Shown here: piece by piece, positions 25,733 to 37,103 of the stretch
Numbering within the stretch: the stretch's first letter is position 1
How the letters are laid out: every line of letters starts with the position of its first letter
Assembly: GCF_030816475.1 (NCBI RefSeq)
Contig: NZ_JAUSXF010000001.1
Location: 4,030,001 to 4,094,000, forward strand
Direction: 5' to 3'
From: Arthrobacter pascens
Lineage (GTDB): Bacteria > Actinomycetota > Actinomycetes > Actinomycetales > Micrococcaceae
DNA: 64,000 bases
Notes under the pieces: generated by a model
The model's database searches: none
What the model saw: only the letters and a program-made list of their open reading frames with translations
What the model was told of the DNA's origin: nothing
Program-made: the position numbers and the translations under genes

Positions 25733-26845
25733 CCTTCTAGGCTAGGGAACCGGCCGGACTATGCTCCCCCACCACGCCGGGCGCCGGGCCATCGCTATGG
25801 TCACGGTTTGTTCCGGCTCCGGTCCCGTCCGCCACGGCGCGTCCGTTACAGTGTTGGGATCGACGCTACAACCAAGTCCCCAGCCCTGCCCGCCAACGCC
25901 CGCAGCCTCGGGCCCGGTCTTGACGCCCTCCATCGCCGGATAGTGGGCTGGTTTGAGGAGACTGCCCGCGACCTGCCCTGGCGCGAACCCGCATGCTCGC
26001 CCTGGGGCGTGCTGGTCAGCGAGATCATGCTCCAGCAGACCCCTGTGGTACGCGTGCTGCCCGTCTGGGAGGAGTGGCTCAGGCGATGGCCAAACCCTGC
26101 TGCCCTGGCCGGTGAGCCCGCCGGCGAAGCGGTCCGCTGCTGGGGCAGGCTGGGCTATCCCCGCCGTGCCCTCAGGCTCCACGCTGCTGCCGTGGCGATC
26201 GTTGACGGTCACGGTGGGAAAGTCCCCGATACTTACGCGGAACTGCTGACGCTGCCGGGCGTGGGCAGCTACACGGCCGCAGCCGTCGCCGCCTTTGCCT
26301 ACGGGCGCAGGGAGACGGTGGTGGACACCAACATACGGCGCGTGCACGCGCGGCTCGTTTCCGGCGTCGCCCTTCCGGCGCCTTCCCTGACCGCCTCTGA
26401 GATGCGGCTCGCGGCTGAACTATTGCCGGACGACGACGGGACATCCGTCAGGTGGAACGCTGCGGTGATGGAACTTGGGGCTCTGGTATGCACGGCACGG
26501 GCGCCGAAATGTGCCGCCTGCCCCGTCCGGGAACAATGCGCGTGGCTGGCAGCAGGCGAGCCGCCGCCGTCGTACACCCCAAAAGGCCAGGCCTGGCACG
26601 GCACCGACCGCCAGGTCCGCGGAGCCGTGATGGCGGTGCTGCGGCTCGCGGAAACGCCGGTCCCGCCGGAGATGTTCGTCCAGGAGCCCGCGGACCTTGG
26701 TTTCGAGGCTGAGGGAATCGGTGCGCCGTTGTCCGCCCTTCACCGGCTGAACTCGGCGCCGGAGCAGCTGGAGCGCGCGCTGGCCGGGCTCCTCAGCGAC
26801 GGGCTCGCCGAGCTTCACCACGGCGGCTACCGGCTCCCCGCGTGA
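25721..26845 (+). CDS. mutY: A/G-specific adenine glycosylase
   Basis: Base-excision repair enzyme that removes adenine mispaired with 8-oxoguanine. The catalytic domain shows the glutamate in SEIMLQQTPV, the helix-hairpin-helix LLTLPGVGSYTAAAVAAFA and the aspartate in VVDTNIRRVHARL. A 4Fe-4S cluster is bound by the four cysteines of CTARAPKCAACPVREQC. The C-terminal segment is shorter than a full NUDIX-like domain, as usual in actinobacteria. The start is uncertain. The first in-frame ATG (25721) adds about 60 low-similarity residues and overlaps the neighbour on the other strand; family homology begins near residue 65 (LHRRIVGWFEE), and no better ATG or GTG lies between. Confidence 0.9.
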   Translation: MPAHPSRLGNRPDYAPPPRRAPGHRYGHGLFRLRSRPPRRVRYSVGIDATTKSPALPANARSLGPGLDALHRRIVGWFEETARDLPWREPACSPWGVLVSEIMLQQTPVVRVLPVWEEWLRRWPNPAALAGEPAGEAVRCWGRLGYPRRALRLHAAAVAIVDGHGGKVPDTYAELLTLPGVGSYTAAAVAAFAYGRRETVVDTNIRRVHARLVSGVALPAPSLTASEMRLAAELLPDDDGTSVRWNAAVMELGALVCTARAPKCAACPVREQCAWLAAGEPPPSYTPKGQAWHGTDRQVRGAVMAVLRLAETPVPPEMFVQEPADLGFEAEGIGAPLSALHRLNSAPEQLERALAGLLSDGLAELHHGGYRLPA

Positions 26846-27002
26846 TCCCTGGCCCGCCCACCTTCCGGCGCGGGCACCTTCCGGGCATCGGCCTGACCCG
26901 CAAGGTCTCATTCCGGCAGTCTCTGGAGCGGGGCCATAACGATGTCTGCATCACTTCCCTGACATCCGTTGGGCTCCGCCGCGGCCGGCCCTACGCTGAA
27001 GT

Positions 27003-27488
27003 ATGGGCAAGCCCGGGGTGCTGCTGGTACTGATCACGACGGCCTTACTCACCTCTGCCTGCTACCCCTACGCGGCTCCGTGCCCGGCGATCGCCCAGGC
27101 AACTGCGGTGTCCGTGGCTGTGTCCCGGGAGTATGTTCCCCAGGTGAAGACCCTGCGGCTGAAGGCCTGCCAGGAGGGCGCCTGCAAGGAAGCGGACCTG
27201 GAACTCTTCGGTGGCAGCGTGTCCGTGGACCAGGGCTGCGGGCCGGACGGCGTCTGCTCCGCCACGGCCTCCCCGGACGGGACCATGATGGGGATCCTGA
27301 TGCTGGACTCCCTGACCGAAGCGCCAATGGCCCTGACCGCCACCGGAACCGCGCCGGACGGGGCCGCCCTTCCGGTGCGCACTTTGGATTTCCGCCCCCG
27401 CGGCGCCTACCCGTACGGCGAACAGTGCGGACGGTTTGTCACCGCCTCCGTGAAGCTCGACGCCGAAGGGCTGCACGACGTTTCCTAA
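27003..27488 (+). CDS. Putative lipoprotein of unknown function (161 aa)
   Basis: Short secreted protein. The signal peptide GVLLVLITTALLTSAC has a lipobox with cysteine at about residue 20, so it is probably anchored to the outer face of the membrane. The mature part holds several cysteines (CPAIAQ, KACQEGACKE, QGCGPDGVCS, EQCGRF) consistent with disulphides, and no recognised domain. It lies after mutY and about 55 bases before another small lipoprotein gene in the same direction. Confidence 0.7.
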   Translation: MGKPGVLLVLITTALLTSACYPYAAPCPAIAQATAVSVAVSREYVPQVKTLRLKACQEGACKEADLELFGGSVSVDQGCGPDGVCSATASPDGTMMGILMLDSLTEAPMALTATGTAPDGAALPVRTLDFRPRGAYPYGEQCGRFVTASVKLDAEGLHDVS

Positions 27489-27544
27489 TCGGGGCCTCTT
27501 CAGGCAACGTAGGATGAAAGCGTCGATCAACTACTGAGGGAACC

Positions 27545-27889
27545 ATGAAGAAACTCACTACGGCCCTGCTCGCCACCGGGCTCATCCTCTCCGCCTCGGC
27601 CTGCGCCGGACCGACCAAGCTGTCCACGGCGGAAACCTGCGACCGGATCAAGATCGCTGTCTCGAGCCCGGCCAACGGCATCGGCAAGACGGGGATGACG
27701 CTCCTCGCCAACCAGATCCGGCCCATCGAGGCCGTGGCTTCGGATGACCTGAAAGCCGCGCTGAAATCAATCATCGAATACACCGACGAATCAGCGAAAG
27801 AGAGCCCGGACGCCGGCAAGCTCAGCGCGCTCCAGGGCGGTTACCAAGAGGCCGGCAGCACGTACAGCAAGTTCTGCAGCCAGGGCTAG
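27545..27889 (+). CDS. Putative small lipoprotein (114 aa)
   Basis: The N-terminus MKKLTTALLATGLILSASAC is a lipoprotein signal with a lipobox ending at cysteine 20. The mature 95 residues are mostly helical by composition (LSTAETCDRIKIAVSS, DLKAALKSIIEYTDESAKE), with two further cysteines. No family was recognised. AGGGAACC precedes the ATG. Expression together with the preceding lipoprotein gene is possible. Confidence 0.72.
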   Translation: MKKLTTALLATGLILSASACAGPTKLSTAETCDRIKIAVSSPANGIGKTGMTLLANQIRPIEAVASDDLKAALKSIIEYTDESAKESPDAGKLSALQGGYQEAGSTYSKFCSQG

Positions 27890-27925
27890 CCTCCCGCCAA
27901 GACCCGCCTTACCCGCCCCAACCTG

Positions 27926-27989
27926 CGCGAACTGGCAGCAGATCCCCTCAAAACCCGCGTTTTGGGTTCATTTGCTGCCAGTTCACGCG
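27926..27989. repeat. Long intergenic inverted repeat
   Basis: CGCG-AACTGGCAGCA pairs with TGCTGCCAGTT-CGCG (one bulged base, one inner mismatch), and an inner hairpin CAAAAC/GTTTTG sits in the loop. The whole structure lies between the small lipoprotein gene and the GH43-like gene, beginning 37 bases after the former. It may terminate the upstream transcript but has no T-tract. It is also the kind of long hairpin seen in three or four other gaps of this window. Confidence 0.6.
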
Positions 27990-28078
27990 TTGCTTAGGGG
28001 CTTTGGAGGGCTATGGACGCCTGAATCTACATCGTTGTATATTTGCTGGAACCACCACCCCAGCATCCGGAGAATCCC

Positions 28079-29059
28079 TTGATTGCCACTGACGCGAAGT
28101 CCGCACCGGCCCCTTTGTACCGCGATCCCTTGGAGGACGGCGCGGCGGACCCCGTGCTGGTCTACAACCCGCATGAGCAGGCGTGGTGGATGATCTACAC
28201 CAACAGGCCCACGACAGTGCAGCACGCCGAGGGGATCAGCTGGCTCTTCGGTTCCAGCCTGGGTGTGGCATCGTCCACGGACGGATGCGCCACCTGGCGT
28301 TACCGCGGAACCGTCGAAGGGCTCGACTTTGAGTGGGGACACAATACTTTCTGGGCTCCTGAGATCTTCGAGCATGATGGAATCTTCCACATGTACGTCA
28401 GCTACATCCGGGGCGTTCCCTTGGGCTGCGACGACGATGAGACGCTCATTCACCACTACACGAGCAAGGACCTCATCATCTGGGACCACCACGGCCCGAT
28501 TGCCCTGAGCTCGAACAACGTCATTGACGCCTGCATCATCCAGCTTCCTGAGGGCGGATTCAGGATGTGGTACAAGGACCAGGGCCGTGATTCCGAGACC
28601 TGGGCCGCGGACAGCGACAACCTTTACGACTGGACAGTCCGTGGCCGCGTGCTGTCGACGCCGGGTGGCCACGAGGGTCCTAACGTCTTCTTCTTCCGCG
28701 ATTCCTACTGGCTGATCGTGGACAGCTGGAGCGGCCAGCTCGCCTACCGCTCTCAGGATCTGGACCAGTGGACACCGGCGGGCAAGATCCTGGCCGGTTC
28801 CATCGGTGATAAACCCTCCCGGACAGACGACAACGGGCCGGGCCTCCACGCGGACGTGGTTGTTGACGGTGGGGACGCCTGGATCTTCTACTTCACCCAT
28901 CCGGAGCGGCCAGGCAAGGACCACCCCACCGAACGCAGCCGGCGTTCATCCATCCAGGTGGCCCGGCTCGACGTCGAGGACGGAAACCTGGTGTGCGACC
29001 GGGACCAGGCCCCCAGGCCGGCGATAGGCGCGCCGGCAATCGGCGCACCCCGCCCTTAA
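28079..29059 (+). CDS. Glycoside hydrolase family 43-like five-bladed propeller protein
   Basis: Protein of about 326 residues with GH43/GH62-type beta-propeller features. The putative catalytic base is an aspartate in DGAADPVLVYNP near the N-terminus; WAPEIFEHDGIFHMYVS is the second blade, followed by a modulating aspartate in VIDACIIQLPEGGF and the putative acid in GGHEGPNVFFF. Such enzymes release arabinose, xylose or related sugars. There is no signal peptide, so it acts in the cytoplasm or is a glycosidase-like protein without secretion. TTG at 28079, with GGAG seven bases upstream, is a better start than the ATG at 28043. It stands alone; the next gene is convergent. Confidence 0.72.
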   Translation: MIATDAKSAPAPLYRDPLEDGAADPVLVYNPHEQAWWMIYTNRPTTVQHAEGISWLFGSSLGVASSTDGCATWRYRGTVEGLDFEWGHNTFWAPEIFEHDGIFHMYVSYIRGVPLGCDDDETLIHHYTSKDLIIWDHHGPIALSSNNVIDACIIQLPEGGFRMWYKDQGRDSETWAADSDNLYDWTVRGRVLSTPGGHEGPNVFFFRDSYWLIVDSWSGQLAYRSQDLDQWTPAGKILAGSIGDKPSRTDDNGPGLHADVVVDGGDAWIFYFTHPERPGKDHPTERSRRSSIQVARLDVEDGNLVCDRDQAPRPAIGAPAIGAPRP

Positions 29060-29085
29060 GGTTCCCGCCCCGAGGATCCCCGCGC

Positions 29086-30555
29086 TTAGGGTTCGGCGGG
29101 CGGAGCCGTCCCGCCCCGAGGGACGTGGGCGCTAGCCTGGTCCGGGACCGGCTCCCGGGCCGCTGCCGGCATGGCGAGCACCGCCCCGACGGTCATCACG
29201 GCAGCCAGCACAACGGCCAGGAACACTGCGCTGGATGCCCCAACGACGGCTTGGGGGTCCGTGTGGCCGTTGGGACTGCCGGCATAGATTGCGTTTGCTA
29301 CCGCACCGAAGACTGCGACGCCTAAAGCACTGCCAATCGATCGCGCGAAGAGGTTGGTGCCCGTTACCACGCCGCGCTCGTTCCATTCGACGCTGGATTG
29401 GGCAGCGATGAGGGTAGGGGTTGCAACGAGGCCAAGCCCCAGTCCGACAGTAAAACAGCTGGCCGCGACCAGGACTGCGTTAGGGGTGTGAGCGGTCAGG
29501 GCGAGGATCACCGAGCCGGTGACTGTGACCGAGATTCCGATCAGCGCTGTGGTCCTGAACCCCAGCCGAAGATAGAGGCGCCCTGACTGGGAGGCACTGA
29601 TCGGCCATCCGAGCGTCAGTGCCGCGAGCGCCAGCCCGGCGACAATCGGCGAGGTGGCAATTGCTCCCTGAAGGAAAGTCGGGACGTAGGAGGTGAGGCC
29701 GAGTATGATCGCCCCGACGCCGAAGGAGATGAGCGTCGTCGTGCCGAGGAGGCGCCGGGACAGTACCCACGGCGGCAGGACAGGCTCGGCAGCCCGCCGC
29801 TCGGCAATGAGAAATATGGCCAGCAGAACGGCTCCGACGGCGAACGACGTGATGCTTATGGGTGAGTCCCAGGCCCACGCCTGGCCGCCTTCAAGGGCTC
29901 CGAGGATTAGCAGGCTCAAGGAGACAGTCAGAAGCACGGCTCCGAGGTAGTCCACGCGGTGCTTCGTGTGCTCGATGTTTTCATGGAAGGCCCGGACCAG
30001 CATCCAGCCGGCCAGGAGGCATAGCGGCACGTTGATGAGGAAGATTCCACGCCAGATGCCGAGCGAGGAGAATATCCCGCCCAGTGTTGGTCCGACGACG
30101 GACGAGACGGCCCACACGCTGGCCAGGTAACCCTGCACCTTGGCACGCTCGGCGATGGAATAGATGTCGCCGGCGATGGTGATGGAAATAGGCAGGACTG
30201 CTCCGGCACCCAGGCCTTGGACCACGCGGAACGCAATGAGCGCCGGCATGCTCCACGCCAGGCCGCAAAGAATCGAGCCGAGCAGGAACAGGCCAATGCC
30301 TGTAAGGATAATGGGTTTGCGGCCTGCCATGTCCGAGAGTTTCGCGTACACGGGCACGGATACGGCCTGCGCGAGCAGGTAGGCGGAAAAGAGCCACGGG
30401 AACGAAGAGAACCCGCCGACATCCCGCACTATCGAGGGCACCGCTGTCGCGACGATCGTCGAGTCAATGGCCACGAGGCCGCTCGACAGCATCAGGGCGA
30501 TGAGGACAGGGCCGCGCTCGGAACGGAAGCCGACGCCTTCAGCACGGGTAGTCAT
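29086..30555 (-). CDS. MFS transporter, DHA2 (EmrB/QacA) drug-exporter type
   Basis: Membrane protein of 489 residues with about fourteen hydrophobic segments, the layout of DHA2 proton-driven exporters. The first helices contain LSSGLVAIDSTIVATAVPSI, a variant of antiporter motif C/D1 of this group. Motif A shows as KLSDMAGRKPIILTGI in the loop between helices 2 and 3, followed by FRVVQGLGAGAVLPISI. Members export drugs, dyes or metabolites. It lies 57 bases downstream of dhaM in the same direction, so co-transcription with the dihydroxyacetone kinase genes is possible, though a functional link is not obvious. Confidence 0.88.
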   Translation of the reverse strand: MTTRAEGVGFRSERGPVLIALMLSSGLVAIDSTIVATAVPSIVRDVGGFSSFPWLFSAYLLAQAVSVPVYAKLSDMAGRKPIILTGIGLFLLGSILCGLAWSMPALIAFRVVQGLGAGAVLPISITIAGDIYSIAERAKVQGYLASVWAVSSVVGPTLGGIFSSLGIWRGIFLINVPLCLLAGWMLVRAFHENIEHTKHRVDYLGAVLLTVSLSLLILGALEGGQAWAWDSPISITSFAVGAVLLAIFLIAERRAAEPVLPPWVLSRRLLGTTTLISFGVGAIILGLTSYVPTFLQGAIATSPIVAGLALAALTLGWPISASQSGRLYLRLGFRTTALIGISVTVTGSVILALTAHTPNAVLVAASCFTVGLGLGLVATPTLIAAQSSVEWNERGVVTGTNLFARSIGSALGVAVFGAVANAIYAGSPNGHTDPQAVVGASSAVFLAVVLAAVMTVGAVLAMPAAAREPVPDQASAHVPRGGTAPPAEP

Positions 30556-30612
30556 GAGGTGACCTCGTTTCAGTCGGTGGCCAAGGCAGGTGTTAGCACA
30601 CCGGATTCAACT

Positions 30613-31314
30613 CTACGGCTCGCCGAACCCCGCCTGCACCAGCCCGCCCACGTAGTTCACGGCCCGCTCGGCGTCCGCACCCCACGCTTCCACATGCAGG
30701 ACCGATCCTTTCCCCGCCGCCAAAGTCATCAGGCCGGTCATGGAGGCCCCGTCCACCCCGTTGACCTTCACGTCCGCGTCCAACGAGGCGATGCCGCCAG
30801 CGATTTTGGCCGCCGGGCGGGCATGCATGCCCGCCTGGTTGATCAGCTCAAAGTCTCCGGTGAAGTCGGGCCCGCCCCCTGTGACGGCGCCTTCAGACAC
30901 CAGGCTGGCCGGCGCCGGAGCAGGACCGCTGCCCGGGCCGGAAGGGTAGGCGGCTTCGGCAGCACGCTTTACTGTCTCGGCGTCAGCCCCGCCCTGCGCT
31001 GCCACGGCAGCGGCCACCAGGCCCTCCACCAGTGGAGCGTCAGCCAGCAGCACGCCAGCCGGATCGTCTGCGAATTCAACGGCCGATTCGGCAGTCATCA
31101 CTGCCGATCCAAGATCCGTCAGGACCACCACGCCGTCACCGCCCGCAGCCTTGTCCAGCGCCGACATGACCTTCTCCAGGCTCGTGCCGATCCGGCCGTC
31201 CGGGGTGCCGCCGGCCGCCAGGATCACGACGTCGGGCGCCATCTGGGCGGCAAGCTCCACCGCGCCGTCGGCGATCTTTTCGCTATGGGACACCACCACG
31301 ATGCGGACGGTCAC
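30613..31314 (-). CDS. dhaM: PTS-dependent dihydroxyacetone kinase, phosphotransferase subunit
   Basis: Transfers phosphate from the PTS to ADP bound on DhaL. The first 120 residues are an EIIA(man)-like domain with the phospho-histidine in VVVSHSEKIADGA (His10). After an Ala/Gly/Pro linker comes an HPr domain with its active histidine in NQAGMHARPAAKI. There is no EI-like third domain, so it must receive phosphate from the general PTS enzyme I. Length of 233 residues fits the two-domain form. It overlaps dhaL by four bases. Confidence 0.93.
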   Translation of the reverse strand: MTVRIVVVSHSEKIADGAVELAAQMAPDVVILAAGGTPDGRIGTSLEKVMSALDKAAGGDGVVVLTDLGSAVMTAESAVEFADDPAGVLLADAPLVEGLVAAAVAAQGGADAETVKRAAEAAYPSGPGSGPAPAPASLVSEGAVTGGGPDFTGDFELINQAGMHARPAAKIAGGIASLDADVKVNGVDGASMTGLMTLAAGKGSVLHVEAWGADAERAVNYVGGLVQAGFGEP

Positions 31315-31943
31315 GCCGCGGCTCCGGCGGCCGCACGGAGAATCAGTGCGCTGGAGGCCGCACCGGGATCCCGGTGGCCTGCACTCCGCTCCCCCAGGTA
31401 ACTCGCACGGCCCTTGCGGGCGACGAGCGGATCCGTCGCCACTGCCCCGGCCTCGGCAGCCTCTGCGGCGGCAACGAGCACGGCGAGGACGTTCCCGCTT
31501 CCGCCGGCCGCTACCGCCTGGGCGGCTTCGGCAGCCGGTGTCCAGGCATCCACCATGGTTTTGTCGCCTGATTCTGCCTTGCCCCTTGCCACGATGCCGT
31601 CCCGGGCAGCCATCAGCGCTCCGGCGAGCGCCGCGGGATCAACCTCGGCGACGTCACCCAGGTAAGTGGATGCGCGGAGGAACGCGGTGCCATACAGCGG
31701 ACCCGCTGCCCCGCCAACTTTTGACATCAGGGTCATTGCAGTCATTTTGAGGGCCGCGCCGGGAGTTTCCGGCGGAGCTTCGGCCAGTTTGTCCAGCACT
31801 GCCTGGAAGCCGCGGTCCATGTTCTCGCCATGGTCCGAGTCCCCGATGGCGCGGTCCAGCTCGATGAGCTCCACCCGGTGCTCGGCCATGGCCTGAGCGC
31901 AAAGCGTCAGCCATTTCACGGCCCAAGTCACATCCAGCATCAT
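31311..31943 (-). CDS. dhaL: Dihydroxyacetone kinase subunit, ADP-binding
   Basis: Carries a tightly bound ADP cofactor that is re-phosphorylated by DhaM and used to phosphorylate dihydroxyacetone on DhaK. The Mg-ADP aspartates are seen in LDRAIGDSDHGENMDRGF, and the all-helical barrel continues with KVGGAAGPLYGTAFL and DAWTPAAEAAQA. The start at 31943 follows the dhaK stop by two bases; the open frame reaches 31991 but that part lies inside dhaK. The product is about 210 residues, normal for DhaL. Confidence 0.92.
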   Translation of the reverse strand: MMLDVTWAVKWLTLCAQAMAEHRVELIELDRAIGDSDHGENMDRGFQAVLDKLAEAPPETPGAALKMTAMTLMSKVGGAAGPLYGTAFLRASTYLGDVAEVDPAALAGALMAARDGIVARGKAESGDKTMVDAWTPAAEAAQAVAAGGSGNVLAVLVAAAEAAEAGAVATDPLVARKGRASYLGERSAGHRDPGAASSALILRAAAGAAA

Positions 31944-31945
31944 GG

Positions 31946-32947
31946 CTACACGCCCCAGCGCAGGGCGGCAGTGTGGACCGGGGCATCCCACAGCTGCGTC
32001 AGCTCGTCGTCGAGCCGCAGTACCGAAATGGAACAGCCCTGCATTTCGAGTGCGGTGATGTAGTTCCCCACCAGCGAGCGCTCCACCGTTGCACCCCGGT
32101 CCGCTATCACCTGCGCGGCCCGCCGATAGACGATGTATAGCTCGCTTAGGGGCGTGCCGCCCATACCGTTGACGAACAGCAGCACCTTGTCGCCTGACGC
32201 AATGCCCAGGTCGCCGAGTACCGGTTCCAGCAGGCGGTCGGTGATGCCGTCGGCATTCTCCATGGGGATCCGGTGCCGGCCCGGCTCTCCGTGAATGCCG
32301 ATGCCGATCTCGATCTCGTTGTCCTCCAGGTCGAAGCTGGGGGTGCCGGCGTGCGGAACCGTGCAGGCGGAGAGCGCAACGCCCATGGTCCGGGCGTTGC
32401 TGTTGACCCGGTCACCGACCGCTGCAACCGCATCCAGGCCGTACCCGCGTTCGGCCGCGGCGCCGGCAATTTTTTCCACGAGCACTGTGCCGCCAACCCC
32501 GCGCCGTCCGGCGGTGTACAGCGAATCTTCCACGGCGACGTCGTCGTTCACCAGGACGGTGCGGACCTCCGCCCCTTCCGCCTGTGCCAGCTCGGCGGCG
32601 GTCTCGAAGTTCAGGACGTCGCCGGTGTAGTTCTTCACAATATGCACGACGCCGGCGCCGGAGTCGGCGGCGAGCGTCGCCGGAAGGATCTGGTCCGGCG
32701 TCGGGGAGGTGAACACCGCCCCCGGCACCGCGGCGTCGAGCATTCCCATCCCGACAAAACCGGCATGGAGCGGCTCATGTCCGCTTCCGCCACCGGAAAC
32801 CAGCCCCACTTTTCCCGCAACCGGTGCGTCTCTACGGGTGATGTAGGTGGGGTTCGTACTGACGGTTACGAGGTCCGCATAGGCCAGGCCGAAGCCCTCC
32901 ACGGACTCGTCCACTACGGAGCGGGGGTCGTTGATGAGTTTTTTCAT
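31946..32947 (-). CDS. dhaK: Dihydroxyacetone kinase subunit, substrate-binding
   Basis: Binds dihydroxyacetone as a hemiaminal with an active-site histidine. Length of 333 residues. Features are [19 protein letters not shown], the glycine-rich [19 protein letters not shown], the phosphate-site region [16 protein letters not shown], and [14 protein letters not shown] carrying the covalent histidine. It is the first gene of dhaKLM, which feeds glycerol-derived dihydroxyacetone into glycolysis. AGGAG precedes the ATG. No glycerol dehydrogenase gene or regulator gene is adjacent. Confidence 0.94.
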   Translation of the reverse strand: MKKLINDPRSVVDESVEGFGLAYADLVTVSTNPTYITRRDAPVAGKVGLVSGGGSGHEPLHAGFVGMGMLDAAVPGAVFTSPTPDQILPATLAADSGAGVVHIVKNYTGDVLNFETAAELAQAEGAEVRTVLVNDDVAVEDSLYTAGRRGVGGTVLVEKIAGAAAERGYGLDAVAAVGDRVNSNARTMGVALSACTVPHAGTPSFDLEDNEIEIGIGIHGEPGRHRIPMENADGITDRLLEPVLGDLGIASGDKVLLFVNGMGGTPLSELYIVYRRAAQVIADRGATVERSLVGNYITALEMQGCSISVLRLDDELTQLWDAPVHTAALRWGV

Positions 32948-33029
32948 GGCAGAACTCCTGGCTGTGGTGCTTCCTGGAGGATGTCACTTTGACCCTACTA
33001 CCGCCGTCGGAACGGCGGTAGCACGGCGT

Positions 33030-33539
33030 TCAGAGGAACTTGATCATGCGCGTGTTGCCCAGGGTGTTGGGCTTGACCCGGGCAAGGTCCAGGAACTCTG
33101 CCACACCTTCGTCATGGGAGCGGAGGAGTTCCGAGTAGACGGTCGGGTCGACTGCCGTCTGGTCGGCCATGACCTCGAAACCGTGGCGCTTGAAGAAGTC
33201 CACCTCGAATGTCAGGCAGAAGACCCGGGCGACGCCGAGGGTGCGCGCCTCCTGCACGAGACTCTCCACCAGGACATGGCCCACGCCCTTCCCCCGCCAG
33301 GCCTCTGATGCGGCCAGGGTGCGTACTTCGGCCAGGTCCTCCCACATCACGTGCAGGGCGCCGCAGCCAATGACTTCGCCGTCGTCGGATTCGGCGATCC
33401 GGAACTCCTGCAGGCTTTCGTAGTAGGCCACCGTCTCCTTCGCCATCAGGATTCTCTGCTCTGCCAGCGGCGCCACCAGTCGCTTGATGGCGGCAACATC
33501 GCCGGTGCGGGCAGGGCGGATATGGAAGGAGTCAGTCAC
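33030..33539 (-). CDS. GNAT acetyltransferase, ArgA-type amino-acid N-acetyltransferase
   Basis: Single-domain GNAT protein of about 169 residues. It resembles the short actinobacterial N-acetylglutamate synthase (Rv2747 in M. tuberculosis), which acetylates glutamate or glutamine for arginine synthesis. Features are FHIRPARTGDVAAIKRLV at the start, YYESLQEFRIAE, the acetyl-CoA loop EAWRGKGVGHVLVE, and VFCLTFEVDFFKRHGF. The GTG at 33539 is chosen; the open frame extends 19 codons further upstream but without similarity. It lies between dhaK and clpC in the same direction, with gaps suggesting its own promoter. Confidence 0.8.
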   Translation of the reverse strand: MTDSFHIRPARTGDVAAIKRLVAPLAEQRILMAKETVAYYESLQEFRIAESDDGEVIGCGALHVMWEDLAEVRTLAASEAWRGKGVGHVLVESLVQEARTLGVARVFCLTFEVDFFKRHGFEVMADQTAVDPTVYSELLRSHDEGVAEFLDLARVKPNTLGNTRMIKFL

Positions 33540-33588
33540 AGGTTCAATCCTACGGTGGCGGCCTCGGTGGTTAGGGCGCTCCGGCACC

Positions 33589-33648
33589 GGTGCCATTTGC
33601 CGCTTGCTGCTCCTTCGTCGCTCTGACGCAAGCTACACAAATGCCACC
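33589..33648. repeat. Imperfect intergenic inverted repeat
   Basis: GGTGnCATTTG pairs with CAAATGnCACC (one mismatch), and inside it GCTTGC pairs with GCAAGC around a 20-base loop. The structure lies between the clpC terminator and the start of the ArgA-like gene, so it would be in that gene's leader or upstream region. It is weaker than the other long hairpins in the window. Confidence 0.4.
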
Positions 33649-33707
33649 GGCACCCTCGCTTCGCTGCAGGTGCCTGCTGCGGACTGAGCCACGACTGCTG
33701 GTAACGC

Positions 33708-33750
33708 AAAAGCCCCGCCTGTTCCCTTTCGGGAGCGGGCGGGGCCTTGG
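33708..33750 (-). terminator. Rho-independent terminator of clpC
   Basis: On the minus strand, AAGGCCCCGCC...CTCCC pairs with GGGAA...GGCGGGGCTTTT around a short GAAA-containing loop, 15 bases past the clpC stop. The stem is GC-rich and followed by TTTT. Confidence 0.85.
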
Positions 33751-33764
33751 CGGTCCGGAAGCGC

Positions 33765-36257
<2,493 letters not shown>

Positions 36258-36561
36258 TTCGCCACACTCCTAGCTACGACGTACTTTGATGCTACGTGGC
36301 GGACCGGGCATTGTGGAGCGTGTTCGCCACGGGGGAAACCGCAGCCCTGCCGGGAATACCTGGCAGAGGCCCTATACGGGTCCTGACCGGACACTGCCGT
36401 CTGGTTCCGGCAGGCGTACCGCCGGCCGCTTCCGGCCACTCTCTGCCGCGCCGGCCTGGAAATGTGCCATGAATATTGCCCTTCCGCCATGGTCCGGAGC
36501 TGCAAATGCGCAGGAGTTTCATATCGCCGCGGCTGCGGACGCGCATAAAACCAATTTGCGC
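36258..36561. other. Upstream region of clpC
   Basis: About 300 bases between the clpC start and the lsr2 terminator. No gene with convincing coding character was found. It must contain the clpC promoter; no operator for ClgR or HspR-type control could be assigned with confidence. Confidence 0.45.
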
Positions 36562-36600
36562 CAAAAACCCTGCCTTCGCCCGGAGGCAGAGGCAGGGCTT
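36562..36600 (-). terminator. Rho-independent terminator of lsr2
   Basis: On the minus strand a stem of AGCCCTGCCT with AGGCAGGG is followed by a run of five T, about 25 bases past the lsr2 stop. Confidence 0.85.
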
Positions 36601-36624
36601 AAAGAGACGCCCGGAAACCGGGTT

Positions 36625-36960
36625 CTAGGAATTTGCCTTTTGGTAGGCTTCCTGGATTTCGGCCTGAATTCGGCCACGGCTGTTAACGGTGTAGCCATTG
36701 TCGCGCGCCCATTGACGGATCTGTGCCGAATCGTTGCTCCGCGCGCCCGTAGCTGTCCTGGTTCGTGCGGGACGGCCTACGGATGCCGATGTCTTACGGG
36801 CAGCGGCCACAAACTTCTCGAGTGCGGAGCGGAGCTCTGCGGCATTCGCAGCCGACAGGTCAATTTCGTAGCTGACCCCATCGAGGCCAAAGCGGACATT
36901 CTCGTCCGCGGTTCCCCCATCCAGATCATCGACGAGGATGATGTTTACTTTCTGTGCCAT
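36625..36960 (-). CDS. lsr2: Lsr2 family nucleoid-associated protein (H-NS-like silencer)
   Basis: Protein of 111 residues. The N-terminal oligomerisation domain (MAQKVNIILVDDLDGGTADE, VSYEIDLSAANAAELRSAL) is followed by a basic linker and the C-terminal DNA-binding domain. The C-terminal domain's AT-hook-like loop reads DNGYTVNSRGRIQ where mycobacterial Lsr2 has a NGx...SxRGRIP pattern. It silences AT-rich and foreign DNA. Position between clpC and lysS is conserved in actinobacteria. Its own 5' region (36961-37103) is AT-rich, compatible with autoregulation. Confidence 0.95.
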   Translation of the reverse strand: MAQKVNIILVDDLDGGTADENVRFGLDGVSYEIDLSAANAAELRSALEKFVAAARKTSASVGRPARTRTATGARSNDSAQIRQWARDNGYTVNSRGRIQAEIQEAYQKANS

Positions 36961-37103
36961 TTAATTGTCTTCCTCTTGAAAAGGGCCGGGGGTTCAGAAA
37001 AGCAGGATGTCCTGTAAAAAGTATGACCCTCGTTATGGCAACGCGTCAAAGCGCCGAATGGTTCCTGTGGATATTCGGAGAAAATTCTTTCGTTTTATTT
37101 ATC

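Noticed and set aside
27003..27889. Toxin-antitoxin pair made of the two small genes
   Set aside because: Both products have lipoprotein signal peptides and cysteines, with no antitoxin-like DNA-binding domain.
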